Assembly (NCBI GenBank): GCA_030849805.1
Contig: JASANZ010002273.1
Location: 157,761-221,760, forward strand
Origin: Sergeia podlipaevii
Lineage: Eukaryota; Euglenozoa; Kinetoplastea; Trypanosomatida; Trypanosomatidae
DNA: 64,000 nt
Direction of reading: 5' to 3'
Shown: positions 42,032-52,833 of the stretch, piece after piece
How positions within the stretch are numbered: position 1 is the stretch's first letter
Layout of the letters: every line of letters begins with the position of its first letter
Notes under the pieces: generated by a model
Seen by the model: the letters and a program-made list of their open reading frames with translations, nothing else
Told to the model about the DNA's origin: nothing
Databases searched by the model: none
Position numbers and translations under genes: made by a program

Positions 42032-45000
42032 ATGTTTTATATACTTGTACATTTCCCACAAATCCTAACAGCGATTGAGCAATGGCATTGTGATACGGTT
42101 CAACTTCCTATTCCTATGTGTGATAGGACGGAGTCTACGTCCTTATCATCGTATTGGCTCAACATTTTCATCCGAGTTCGTACGTTTGTGCACTTGCGGC
42201 CGGTTGTATGGACTTGGTATGCTTGCACTTGCCTTATTACTATCGCATCAATGGTTCCACAGCCACAATACCACTTTGACGCTGCGGCTTATACAACTTT
42301 GCTTTCTATATATATATTGTGCCTCGCTATCCTATGGGCACACATGCTTCTCTATATTGTTGCTAGCGGTGGACCGCGAGTTTTCTTACGAAGTTTTTGG
42401 ATTTGGGTCGAACTGTTTCTTAATGTTACCAGCTTGCTCGCTGTGACACCATCCACGCGCCATGTGCGGTGGCTATGTGCGGTTTCTGCAGCTAGACCGG
42501 TTCGGCTGATAGTGCGTAGCGCTTTCCCGCTTCATCCTCTTGCGCGCGGGGCACCGCGCCTGATCGACCTGGTACTTAGCTTTTGTGTCGTATTGCTGAT
42601 GCTATCTCTTGTGGCGGTACTGGCGTTTCATGAGGAGCTGTTCTCTAATATAGGCAAAGCCGTTCTAATGGTCCTCAAGGTTGCCGCTGCAGACAACTGG
42701 GTTGCTAATATGAATGTGTCTATGCAGACAAGCGGTGATGTTGCCGCCTTCTTTTATGTCGTGACGGTGCTACTTGGCGCCTTCTTTGCTGCACTCACAA
42801 ACACGGCAGTCAATGCTGCAGTCTCCTGCTTTAGTGACTCGCGGGGAATTGACCAGCAGCGAAGTCCACAAAGTTGGACGTTCTCTGGTGAGCACTCTGA
42901 TACGAATAGTTCTACCCACCCTATGCTTCCTTCAAAGAGGCATGCGTCTCACAGCTGTATTCCTGATACAAAGAAGACGACCACCGGGAGTGGGAGGTGG
43001 CGCAGAGCAATCAACAGGCTGAAGAGACGAGGCACCACTTCTAGCCAACAATCGAGACGTAAATCGAAACTGGCGCAAGTAGCCGCCGCATGGCTTGAAA
43101 GCGATGTCTTTGCGCTGGCTAATTTGCTCCTATCACTTGTTAGCTTTGCTCTTCTTGCTAGTGTGTCTGCTGGAATGTCTTTACACAAACAAGCCGCCAT
43201 AATGCGCGCAAGCGCGTCTGTTGCGTTGGTGTGGGTCGTACCTGTTGCTCTTCGTGCGAGTGCTGCGCCGCTGGGGAGGTTTCTGTCAGATCCCTGGTGC
43301 TGGGTTGATGTGCTATGCGTGATAAGCGGTATCTTGGAACTCGCAGCTCCAGTGAAGTTGTTTTCACATCGAGCTGTGTGTGGCTTGCGTATTTTTCGTG
43401 TCTTGGGGATTTGCAAATATGCTCGCATGCCAATCCCCATGCGGTGCTGCAAGGGTGTAGCAGTAATGCTCGCCCTTATCGCTATTTCAGTAGTATTGTT
43501 TGCCAGCAGCGGGATGCACTTGTTTGGGTTTCAGGTGCCGCCCACGCGCATTCCACCATTTGACGTCCCCCCAGCGGATTACGGCACAATTTGGGGTGCA
43601 GCTCTTATGACCTTCCCAGCACTGTATGGCAGCGGTTGGTTTGCATCACTGAAAACTGTTCAAGAGTGTGGGTACGTCGGGAGTGGCGCAGTGTTTTATG
43701 TGCTTCTCTTATTCTGGGGGACGTGCGTCTTGCGGCCCTTGATGCTGTCGTATCTTCTACGTTGCGTACCGCCCCGGCGAACAGTTCACAGCACTACTAA
43801 CCATCAGAGTATACCCCCACTATTTCTCCCGGAGATGCCAAAGATCGGGTGCCCTACGAGCCACGATACCGGCATAGCTACTCCTTTGATGCCAACTCAC
43901 AAAGGTCGTAGCACTGATGCCCGGTTACGCACAGTGCTGGGTTGTGCCTTCCATAGCAAGCTTTATTATGTGGTCTCTTCGGTCTTGGCTCTTGCTGTGG
44001 TTGTCGCTCTCTTCTTTGAGCGAGCAGATAACAAGTACGACCGTCAGCTACAAATGTCCAACGCGCTGGCGACTGCTATTTTCTGTCTTGAACAGATTGT
44101 CAAGTGTGGAGTATACGGCATATGGCGCACTCCATCCTCACTTGTAAGGGATATCCATGCACACGGAGAGGTAAAGTTGCCCAGCCCCTACTTTTGTTAC
44201 TTTTTGAATTGGATTGAGTTTGCCGCGAATCTGTTGTGCTTTGCTGGTGTGTTCTACGGTCCTCTTCGCGTAGGTGGTGTTCTTCGTATAGTACGGGTGT
44301 TTGTCACGGTAGAGCGGCCAAGTTGGTTGCTGGCGGAGTTGCCACGCATTCTTTGTGACGGCTGGATGGTGTGTCTGATACCGTTACTTTGCGTTTACTC
44401 ACTGTTTGCGATTCTTGGAATGCAGTTCTTTTCTGGGCGATTTAGCTGGTGCTCGGACGCCGACATAAAACAGCGTCAGCTTTGCATTGGAATAAACCCC
44501 ATGACAAGGGAACCACGCGTCTGGCACACCGGCAGCGACTTTAGCTTTGACACGTTTGGCGACGCCCTACTTTCTCTGCTTGCACTCTCAACGGTAAGCA
44601 ACTGGGTACCGTACATGCGGCTAGGTATGGATGCAGCTACTCAGGATGATGAAGGCATGTCCTACAATCAGTCTCCTTACTACGTTGCGTATTATATTGT
44701 GGCAGTTGTGTGCCTTCGTTTATTGGCGTTACCGCTACTGTCCGCAAGCCTTGCAAAGTCATCTTCGGAGATGCTTACAAGGTCCGTTAAGGCGTGTCCC
44801 GCTCGGTATTTTAGTCATGGCGCAACAGCCTTACGATACATTGCAAGTGGTGGGGATGCGGAACTAGAACCACGGGAAGGATGTCCTCTTGCGCTTCGCA
44901 TACATAGATGCTTAACATATAGTTTTTGCGGTACCCTTGCATCTTTTTACGACTACGTTTTGCTATTCTTGTCGCTTCTCTGTGGCTGCGTTCTTTGTGT

Positions 45001-46057
45001 TACAGTCCTCCCACAGTGGTTCCACACCGCAATCTGTGTGGCATGTCTGGTAGCATACGGACTGCAACTGACGCTTCGCATGACTGCGTATTTGGGAAGT
45101 TGCTCACTCCGAATGGGCGGTCAGTGGTACTTCAGAGAATCAGTAAACGCAATTGTGCTGGTCTTGATGCTTCTTGGTACCGCATTCCCTGCGCGATGTG
45201 AGTGGCTTCGTGCATTGGTGTGGCTCAAAGTGCTGCAGCATTCTACACTACTACTGTCACCGCTTGGATGTCTGTCAGGTTCCCTGCAAATGCGATGGGT
45301 GGGATGGACAGTTGGTATCTACGCATTTGCGCTTTTAACCTACGGCGCTGTCGGTACGCAACTGTTCGGTATCAAAGACACAAACAGCGCCTTTCCTGGT
45401 CCCTTAAACTTCAGCACTCTGTGGATGTCCATTTTGCTACTTTTTGGTTGCAGCACGGGAGATACATTGCCGACTGTGATGAGACAGTGCATGGAGCTTC
45501 CCCATGTTGGCACGCACAGCGCGATTATTTATTTTACCTCCTTTACGCTTGTTGTAAACGTGACGCTTGGGCAGCTGGTATTGATGTCACTTGTCAATAG
45601 CTTTGGGGTCTCGCCCAGTAGTGCTGCTTCCATTGTAGTTGCGAAGTGCAAGAGGGTGTGGTTCCGACGTCATAGCGATGAAAGCCGCGAACGCATGCCG
45701 TTTTCATTGTTTCTTATTGATGCGCCGCTACTTTTGGCGGCGTGCGATAACACCAACACGTTTGGTGCCAAGCCAGCAAAATCTACCACGTTGTTTTCTT
45801 TTCTATTTTCTTTAGGGCTGCACAGTGACGGTGAGGGTAACGTGCACTACTCCGAACTCGTTAGGGCGTTGCTGAGTAGTACGCTAGGTGTTCAACAGCA
45901 ATGTGGCATGGCACGTTCATTGAGAGGAACTCTTGTATCACACCTGTATGCAAAGCATCTTGTGACTGCTTATCTACGACATGAGTACACGAATGATGAG
46001 GAGAGGAATGCGTGTTACGTAGGTAGTGCGCGCGTGTTTTGTTCAGAGACGGAGTAA
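42032..46057 (+). CDS. Four-domain voltage-gated cation-channel-like protein
   Basis: 1341 residues with four homologous six-helix domains of the voltage-gated calcium/sodium superfamily (about residues 45-250, 340-580, 635-935 and 965-1215). Pore loops align with calcium-channel filters: DI ...ADNW with D221, DII YGSGW with S534, DIII TVSNW with S856, DIV STGDT with D1144. The positions that are four Glu in calcium channels are therefore D/S/S/D. S4 helices keep some Arg/Lys (DIII GVLRIVRVF; DIV weaker), suggesting reduced voltage sensitivity. It is much shorter than the long trypanosome flagellar calcium channel (over 2000 residues). It is probably a plasma- or flagellar-membrane cation channel, but ion selectivity cannot be predicted. 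Confidence 0.85.
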   Translation: MFYILVHFPQILTAIEQWHCDTVQLPIPMCDRTESTSLSSYWLNIFIRVRTFVHLRPVVWTWYACTCLITIASMVPQPQYHFDAAAYTTLLSIYILCLAILWAHMLLYIVASGGPRVFLRSFWIWVELFLNVTSLLAVTPSTRHVRWLCAVSAARPVRLIVRSAFPLHPLARGAPRLIDLVLSFCVVLLMLSLVAVLAFHEELFSNIGKAVLMVLKVAAADNWVANMNVSMQTSGDVAAFFYVVTVLLGAFFAALTNTAVNAAVSCFSDSRGIDQQRSPQSWTFSGEHSDTNSSTHPMLPSKRHASHSCIPDTKKTTTGSGRWRRAINRLKRRGTTSSQQSRRKSKLAQVAAAWLESDVFALANLLLSLVSFALLASVSAGMSLHKQAAIMRASASVALVWVVPVALRASAAPLGRFLSDPWCWVDVLCVISGILELAAPVKLFSHRAVCGLRIFRVLGICKYARMPIPMRCCKGVAVMLALIAISVVLFASSGMHLFGFQVPPTRIPPFDVPPADYGTIWGAALMTFPALYGSGWFASLKTVQECGYVGSGAVFYVLLLFWGTCVLRPLMLSYLLRCVPPRRTVHSTTNHQSIPPLFLPEMPKIGCPTSHDTGIATPLMPTHKGRSTDARLRTVLGCAFHSKLYYVVSSVLALAVVVALFFERADNKYDRQLQMSNALATAIFCLEQIVKCGVYGIWRTPSSLVRDIHAHGEVKLPSPYFCYFLNWIEFAANLLCFAGVFYGPLRVGGVLRIVRVFVTVERPSWLLAELPRILCDGWMVCLIPLLCVYSLFAILGMQFFSGRFSWCSDADIKQRQLCIGINPMTREPRVWHTGSDFSFDTFGDALLSLLALSTVSNWVPYMRLGMDAATQDDEGMSYNQSPYYVAYYIVAVVCLRLLALPLLSASLAKSSSEMLTRSVKACPARYFSHGATALRYIASGGDAELEPREGCPLALRIHRCLTYSFCGTLASFYDYVLLFLSLLCGCVLCVTVLPQWFHTAICVACLVAYGLQLTLRMTAYLGSCSLRMGGQWYFRESVNAIVLVLMLLGTAFPARCEWLRALVWLKVLQHSTLLLSPLGCLSGSLQMRWVGWTVGIYAFALLTYGAVGTQLFGIKDTNSAFPGPLNFSTLWMSILLLFGCSTGDTLPTVMRQCMELPHVGTHSAIIYFTSFTLVVNVTLGQLVLMSLVNSFGVSPSSAASIVVAKCKRVWFRRHSDESRERMPFSLFLIDAPLLLAACDNTNTFGAKPAKSTTLFSFLFSLGLHSDGEGNVHYSELVRALLSSTLGVQQQCGMARSLRGTLVSHLYAKHLVTAYLRHEYTNDEERNACYVGSARVFCSETE

Positions 46058-46639
46058 GGTTTATGTTTATATACCCACTTATTTTTTTTTTTCTTTGTTG
46101 ATTACTATTGCATATTGCTAGAAGTATAAAATAAATGACTTGCTTATTTTTTGATGTTGCGTTAGTATTTTTATTTTTATTATTATTATTTGGAAACACC
46201 CTTTCAACATTCGCTGCTATACATCTCCTTTTTTTTTTTCTTTCATTACTCACCTTAGTCAGTTGCAAGGGTATGTGCAGAGTCTTAAAAAAGAATGCAA
46301 TATCCGCTAGTCTTCTAGTTGTAGAAGATTTTGCCTATTTTTTCTTTGAGTTGGATGAGTTTCTATGTATCACTCGCTAATGTTAACACATGTTGACTCT
46401 ACTCTATCTTTGCCATCTCTTGCTTTTTTCTTTTATTTTTCAAAACTATTTTGATACTTTCGTATATTATTGTTGTTTTCATTGTACGCGGCATGCTGTG
46501 TGCAGGCAAAACTTGCTCAAATTGAACGCAAAGATAGCCTGGATATCCCTCTATACAACACCTGTGGGGTGTCTACATGTGTAAGTACTACATAAAGCAA
46601 ATAAGTGTGGCACTATTAGAATCAAATCACGACAGAAAA
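46058..46639 (+). other. Intergenic spacer
   Basis: T-rich spacer between the channel gene and the TBC remnant. No gene is seen. Confidence 0.6.
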
Positions 46640-48219
46640 ATGAATAGACGAATGTTAATCACAGAAGATGAAACCTTGATGAGTGATGAGGATTGCGTAG
46701 CAGACGCATTGGACGTTTCTTCTTTTTTGACTTTTCCTATTTTGTGTGCGAACGAACTTTGCGGAGACACTGTGTGTCTGCCCCCATGTGCGCCTGTCTT
46801 GCGAGCGCTTTGTTGACACCTGCTTCTAAGCACACTTCCCAGGCAAAGATGCGACATGTGACAACTTTCTGGAAAAGAGTACGCAGACGTAGGAAGTTAG
46901 GTGCTGCGCTAGATGGGCTCGTGCGGGGGAGCTTATGTCTCGTACGCAGTCTCACTACACGGGAGGTTCTTGCAACAACGCCATATGCAACGCTGGTCGA
47001 AAATTTACTTGCACTGACGACGAGGTCGATGAGGGGGATAGCCTCAGACAAAAAGATTCAGATAGAGGAAGAAGTGGCATGTGTGTTGCTGAACATTTTC
47101 TTCTGCTAATAAAGAGTACTGTGTGCGCAGCTTCTTTTTAGCTAGAGAAAAGCTGCGCAAGGATATTGAAAAGGATGTTACCAAACTGTTTCTTGATGGC
47201 GCTGAACCTTTCATCATCACGTCAAGCGGTCGTGTAATTATCGAGGAAGTGCTGGTGCGTTATCGCGTAAGCAAGGGGTTGAGTATCGGCAAAGGGATGC
47301 ATGGTATAGCTGCGTTAGTATACTGTGTTTCTACTGCATCACCGCCGTTACCACATGTTGCTTGGGATCACAAGTAATACAGCTCAGAGGAAGTTGCAGC
47401 TGTCGCTGAGCCAATTAGTTCACCGGGCACAATTTCAGCTGACTGTTATGAACTTTTTACGCGTATCTATGGATGATATGTCTGACGTTGGTGGCACAGT
47501 AAGACGAGCGGGATGGTGTTATGACCAAGAGAATGGTTACGCCGCCGTGGCTACTATAGAGCACATTCAGAAGGAGTTGTTGGTTGAGGCTGATGAGGAG
47601 CTTTCCAGAAGGATATCTCTTGACTATGATATTTCATAGCAGTTCTTATCTGTTACATTGACCGCGGCTATTGTTTGTTACAGAGCTTCTACTTGAACAA
47701 GTAGTATTAGTATGGGACGCTACTTTTGTTGAGATATGTCTGACGCGTACCACTGGGGAACAATCATCAACAATGAACAATGGAACACTTCCATATCTAT
47801 CTCTCGCTATGCTTGTCAACGTTTGTGATGCTCTGAAAATGAATTTCACCAATGCTTTAACGGTTCTGATGTGCTATCCGGTAGTCTCAAACGTATGCAC
47901 GCCCATTGAACCTGCCACAGCACTCCCGCCACAATGCAGAATGCGTGTTCTTCTGAGGGATGAGGTGTTGGCAACGGACGGTTGTCATGTACTGCACCAG
48001 TCGTACCATTGCAGCACTCGCCAACATACAGCTACAAGACAGGGCATGCGCCTACAGGCAGCCATTGAGCATCTGAGCCGCAAATGGTTTCCAGATGACA
48101 ATCATGCGCACCATGTAGCAACGAATAAGGGCGCGCGAGCTGTGGATGAGGACTATGTTCTTGCCATTGCTGAGGTACAGAACATGCGTGATGTCTTGCT
48201 CGGTGACATCGAAGAATAG
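46640..48219 (+). pseudogene. Frame-disrupted TBC-domain (Rab GTPase-activating protein) gene
   Basis: Coding-like sequence is spread over several frames and has stop codons between. One frame (47123-47377) carries a TBC-like start, IEKDVTKLF, and GMHGIAALVYCV. Another (47325-47639) and a third (47671-48219) follow, the last with LEQVVLVWDATFVE and YLSLAMLVNVCDALK, matching the TBC block LRLWDxLF followed by a helical PYLALAILL segment. The best general match is to TBC1D13-like proteins. Both catalytic fingers are lost: the Arg of IxxDVxR is Lys, and the Gln of YxQG is Lys (IGKGM). The N-terminal part (46640 to about 47109) is coding-like but unrecognised. Trypanosomatid genes rarely have introns, so I read this as a decaying pseudogene. 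Confidence 0.7.
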
Positions 48220-48669
48220 CCCGGGCTTATGTATTGTAATGTTTGCTGTTCTCTACCCCCCTCCCCCTCCCTCCCTCCTTTCTCCTCTCCATTTCTCCAA
48301 AGCACAAAAGGAAAGTAAATTAACTATCTGGAGAATATATTACTTTTTCTTTTAACTATTGTAATGTGTATTACTATTTTTTGTTTACTGATAACTCGAT
48401 AGCTTTATGATATACATCTTTACTGACTTTGTTCAACTGAATTCACAATTATGTTCTGCTTTTTTTCTTTTTTTTTTCTCCTGCTGCGTATAGTATCGTT
48501 ATATTGTGCTACTTAAAAAGAATAATATATTTTTACTTTTCATTCTAGCTGAAAATCAGTAAAAGAAACAAACACATTTTGTGTAGGCTCCCTTCGTTTT
48601 CAGCGCCAAGAATACCAAGCAGTACTCGTGCTATATCGCAAGCTCACTTCACTATAAATATTTGTCATC
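48220..48669 (+). other. Intergenic spacer with splice acceptor for the amastin gene
   Basis: A C-rich stretch (48258-48280) follows the pseudogene, then T-rich sequence. TTTTCAG (AG 48602-48603) is followed by no ATG until 48670. Confidence 0.55.
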
Positions 48670-49224
48670 ATGGCTCCCAAGAAAAATGAGAGGAAGCCAG
48701 GTCCCCTCGGGACTGTTGGCCCTATCCTCGTCCTTGTTCTTCAGTTCATCAGTCTCTTCTTCATGTGCATAGGCACACCCTATGATGTGTTCAAGCCACG
48801 TCCTGGCCATGAGGGAGTCACTGAAGGACTTTGCTACTCTCTTTGGGGTTCAAAGATATGCGGTGGCTCCCACGCCCACGCTACCCACAATATCTTCTGG
48901 AGTACGTGCGGTGTGTTCGAGGCATCTATGAAGGCCGGCTCCGCATTTGGCATCATCTCCATTGGCTTCATGAGTATCACGATTATGGTCCTGTTTGCGT
49001 ACATTTGCAAAGTTCTTCAGTCCAACATCCCCCTTATTCTTCTCACCTTATTGTCGACTATCACGTCTTGTGTCCCTTGGGCAGTAGTGGCTGGTCTCTA
49101 CCACAACTCTACCTGCGGATACCCCAACTTCAGTGTTCCTTACGAGCTCGCTGCTGGCTTTGCTTTTCTTGTTGTGAGCTTTGGCCTTCAGGTCATCACC
49201 TTTATTCTTATGTGCCTGTCGTAA
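48670..49224 (+). CDS. Amastin-like surface protein
   Basis: 184 residues with four hydrophobic segments (about 15-36, 85-112, 116-142 and 158-183), the layout of amastins, which are trypanosomatid-specific surface glycoproteins. The loop between helices 1 and 2 has the amastin-signature-like CYSLWGSKIC at 55-64. It matches C-[IVLYF]-[TS]-[LF]-[WF]-[GF]-x-[KRQ] but is one residue shorter before the second Cys than the usual eleven-residue signature. It is a single copy here, unlike the tandem arrays common in Leishmania. The first ATG after the AG at 48602-48603 is the start. Confidence 0.87.
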   Translation: MAPKKNERKPGPLGTVGPILVLVLQFISLFFMCIGTPYDVFKPRPGHEGVTEGLCYSLWGSKICGGSHAHATHNIFWSTCGVFEASMKAGSAFGIISIGFMSITIMVLFAYICKVLQSNIPLILLTLLSTITSCVPWAVVAGLYHNSTCGYPNFSVPYELAAGFAFLVVSFGLQVITFILMCLS

Positions 49225-51513
49225 GAAAGGAAGTATATATGTATGAAAGCAGATGGAGAAGAATGACGCCACATTGCTTTGCAGACAAGGAAATTTAGAG
49301 CATATAACGCTAAATTTGGCGTATATAAATGATACGCACCTTCTTTTTTTTTTTTTTTAGTGTGTGTGTCTTTGATTTAGTTCTCTCTCACTCCCCCATC
49401 ACACTCGTATTTTTCTTTTTTTACTATTGAAATGGTGATTTATATATCGCACTCTCTCCTGCTGTACTTCCTTTTTCCGTGCTATCGTTTCCTTACACAA
49501 GTTCACTTTACTCTTCTTGAGTAAGGTGGCACAGTCAGGCACCAAGAAAATGTTGGAGCTGGTGAAACCGAACTAGGTGATTTTGTAAGGAAAGCTGCTG
49601 ACAGGAAACCGAAGAAGTGAGAGAAGAGTACTTCACCTTAATGCAAATATGGGCGGAACAAAATTGTGTGTATTGCGCATGATATTGATCGGGGAAAATT
49701 TATATATATATATATATACATATCGTTATAAGAAGAGGAATTTTAAAAGAAAGAAAGTAAATCATAACAAATAGATTTATCCCCCCTCCCTCATTCCCTG
49801 AACAGTAAAACAAAAAAAAGAAAGAAATCATTCTCTTCTGGGAAAAAAAGGGGGGGGCTAAGGTTTGTACTTTACTGTTATTTTTATTTACTATAAATGA
49901 TGCGATCCATTTTTTCGTTCGAGTATGTGCGTATCGTCTGTATGTCGGCCTTCGTGTGATCGCGTGTGTACACGTATAGGTGGACATTTTTTTTGGAGGG
50001 GGGAGAGGGATGGGATGGGCAGCAGGTAGTTCTGTTCGGTATGGTCAGAGGTATTTCTCTTACGAAAGTCCATCTCTCACTTGTGAGCAAACGGAGCATT
50101 TGCTCAGCCCACTACCGTATTGGAACTATGAACGATTGTTTTGTCTTGGATTATGTTGTTTTCCACAAACTGACTGCGTGAATTTTCTAGCAGCTATCAT
50201 TCGAATATACTGGTACTATTTTCTTTTTTTGGCATGATATTTATGTACATGTTGCCCAACTCGGCTTTCAAAATCAAAGAAAAGGTATGGAAGCATCAAG
50301 TTCGACAAGCAATCAATTAGTTTCAAGTTCCATCGGCTATGAAAACACGTATTGAAGCAGTCAAAGGGAAGGTACTACAAGAGTTACGCACACAAATCTA
50401 TATATATATTTGTTTGTATCGACATGCTTAGGTTTCATTTTTTTTTTTGCTTTGTAAGCTCTGCTCCGCCGTTGTTGTTTTTTTGATCGTGGAACATTCG
50501 CACCAGAATAAGACTTATCTTTGCATAATTTTTATTTTTGTGCCTATGTGCCACCAGTTATCAGGGAACATGTGTTGCAAGTGAGTAAAAAACAGGAAAT
50601 TGAGTGCTGTATTTTTTAGTGTAAGTCAAACTTGTCTTGGTTGCTCTCCATATACAAGCAATAGAATAATGATTTGCGCTCACTGACATACGTGCCTCTT
50701 TTGAAATTTTTTTTTTGCTTGGTGAGTACAGCGTGCATTTTCGTTATACTTGTGAATACACATTGTCTTGAAAGAAGCCACACAGGCACTGCCCAACAGC
50801 GTTCCTTTAAAAGGGCAGAAAAGAAAAGCAGTGACAACATTGCAGACGAACAGGAGACAAGCTGTTTGGCACTTTCGTACGTATTTTAGTTGTTTATTTA
50901 AGTCTTATACATTTTGAAACGAGTGTGTGGGAAATCAGGCTGAGTGTAAATATGTATTTATCTATATATGGATTTATATATAAATATTGTACGATTTGGG
51001 GAAAGGAACTTAAGTGTGTTAAAGATGAGGGAAAATTGTATTACTGTTAAGAGAGGAAAAAGAAAGAAGGAAATACGAGTCAAGTTTGAAAAAAAAGAGA
51101 GTATGGAGGAAGAGGAGTTCAACATTATATAGTGAAAACCATAGCCTATCCCCACAATGCAGCCGCTATCTTCTCTCTTGAATCTGCCCATTTGTGAGCA
51201 CTCACGTGTTCAAAGAAAAAAAAGAGAAGTACAACAATACAATACTATGTAGTTTGTCATGTAGTTGTCATATCTTTTTTTTTTAAATACTCAATAAAGA
51301 GATCGGAGCTTATTATTCCTTCTGAATAGTACTGTATTGCGTGAGGTTGAGGAATCAATAAAGCTTGAATATCTTCCTAGGCAAAGGATATAGTAATGGT
51401 CAAACCCTCCAAGGTTAAAATGACGGTTTATGTCATGTAACTTAAATATATATATTAAGGTCTAAAGGCACAGCGAGAACAGAGACTTTGTATTGTGAAG
51501 CTCAGTTTTAGCT

Positions 51514-51552
51514 GATTCGTGCCGAATCGGTATGCAGCGCGAGTTGCGTACC
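51514..51552 (+). other. Two abutting DNA/RNA hairpins
   Basis: GATTCG (51514-51519) and CGAATC (51523-51528) form a six-base stem with a three-base loop. Directly after it, GGTATGCA (51529-51536) pairs with TGCGTACC (51545-51552), one G-T pair, eight-base loop. The function is unknown; it could be a small RNA element or chance. Confidence 0.3.
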
Positions 51553-52669
51553 ATTACGCATTTTGGCTTATGTGTTTGGCGGCAGTGTGTTTGTCAATAT
51601 AGTGAGTGAAAACTCCATAGAAAGCCTCTTTTGAAGCCAGTTCTGTCTTTTCTATGCACTTATATGTTCTCTTGTTATGCCTCTCCCTATTTTATATTGC
51701 AACTTTTTTATTTTTTTTACTCTGCAGTGCTTATATATATATTTTTTTTCATGTTGTGCACCACCTTGCTGTTAGCATTTAGGAAGCGGCTTTGGGGTCC
51801 CGCCCTTTGCCGATATGTTGCATAATAGAAGCCCAGGTAAAGCGTACATCTTTTCATGATAAAACGTCAAAAATTAGGTTGCGCCTTAACAATGCGTATA
51901 CTCATACTATTGTGCGAAACATTGTTCAAGTTACTGTCGGAGCAGGGACCCCTCTATACTTCATCACTTGACAATATGCTTGCTCAGAATTTAGTATTGG
52001 CCAAATTCAAAGCTTATACGACTACATCTCTAATGCGAGTAGAATGGCTAGCTGTGCCTTGTGCAGAGTGTGGCTATGGATTTTGACGCTTTACTATTGG
52101 AGAAACATTAGAGCGTGATGTGGCTCGAGTCGGCCATTCATAAATGTTTTTTTCATATACATTTATAAACGCATTCTATGTTGCCATCCGCTTACTATGG
52201 GAGCGTAGCAACGTATTCCTTTATTCACAGTTGTGTGGCTTGACGCAAGCAGTACAGGTCTATTGGTCACTGTGATTTTATGTATAGCGGCGCTGTGATC
52301 GTATCTAGCACGATCTTGGGGCTATGCAGCTGTCCGATATAAGAAGTTGCGGATTACTACTCATTTTCTTTGGATATTCACTACTTGATTAGTAAGAAGG
52401 CATTGCCGAAATCTGAAATGTGAGACTGTAAATTGTTTGCTGGTGTGATTGCCGGGGATACTATTTGGCCTTTACACTTTTACCTATCATTTGAGCTATA
52501 CTCTCAGACAGACCACATTATTGTAATTGTTTGGTGGCATCTCGGGGTAATGACGTGCACCATTGGCATCTAAATGAACTTGTGTTTATCTCATCATTTT
52601 GGTGTTCCGCCAACATTGTACTTGCAAAACTTTTTTTGGTTTCTTTTCAAAAGGCGCAATTATATGTCC

Positions 52670-52711
52670 ATTTTTTATCTTTTATTATTATTTTGATTTT
52701 GTCTTTAAAAG
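52670..52711 (+). promoter_or_regulatory. Candidate spliced-leader acceptor for the phosphofructokinase
   Basis: Pyrimidine-rich tract followed by AG at 52710-52711. The next in-frame ATG is 52834, and no in-frame ATG occurs in the open frame upstream of it. Confidence 0.45.
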
Positions 52712-52833
52712 CATTCACATTAGTATCGCACATTCTCAAGCGTAAAATCTTGTTGTTAGAGAACAAGTACGAGTCTTATATTATTCAGATTCAAAATCTG
52801 CTTCACCAACTACGAGAAGGAAAGGGGACGAAA

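Larger units (their letters stand above)
49225..52833 (+). other. Gene-poor island of 3.6 kb
   Basis: The longest gene-free stretch in the window. It contains AT repeats (for example 49699-49718), poly-T and poly-A tracts, and between about 51350 and 52530 a less T-biased sequence that may be decayed coding DNA (short open stretches near 51631-51825 and 51856-52086 are unrecognised). A pair of abutting hairpins lies at 51514-51552. No intact gene is seen. Confidence 0.55.

Noticed and set aside
52531..52833. N-terminal extension of about 100 residues on the phosphofructokinase
   Set aside because: It opens with TTG, has no in-frame ATG, and its composition is spacer-like; the enzyme family starts at the residues encoded from 52834.
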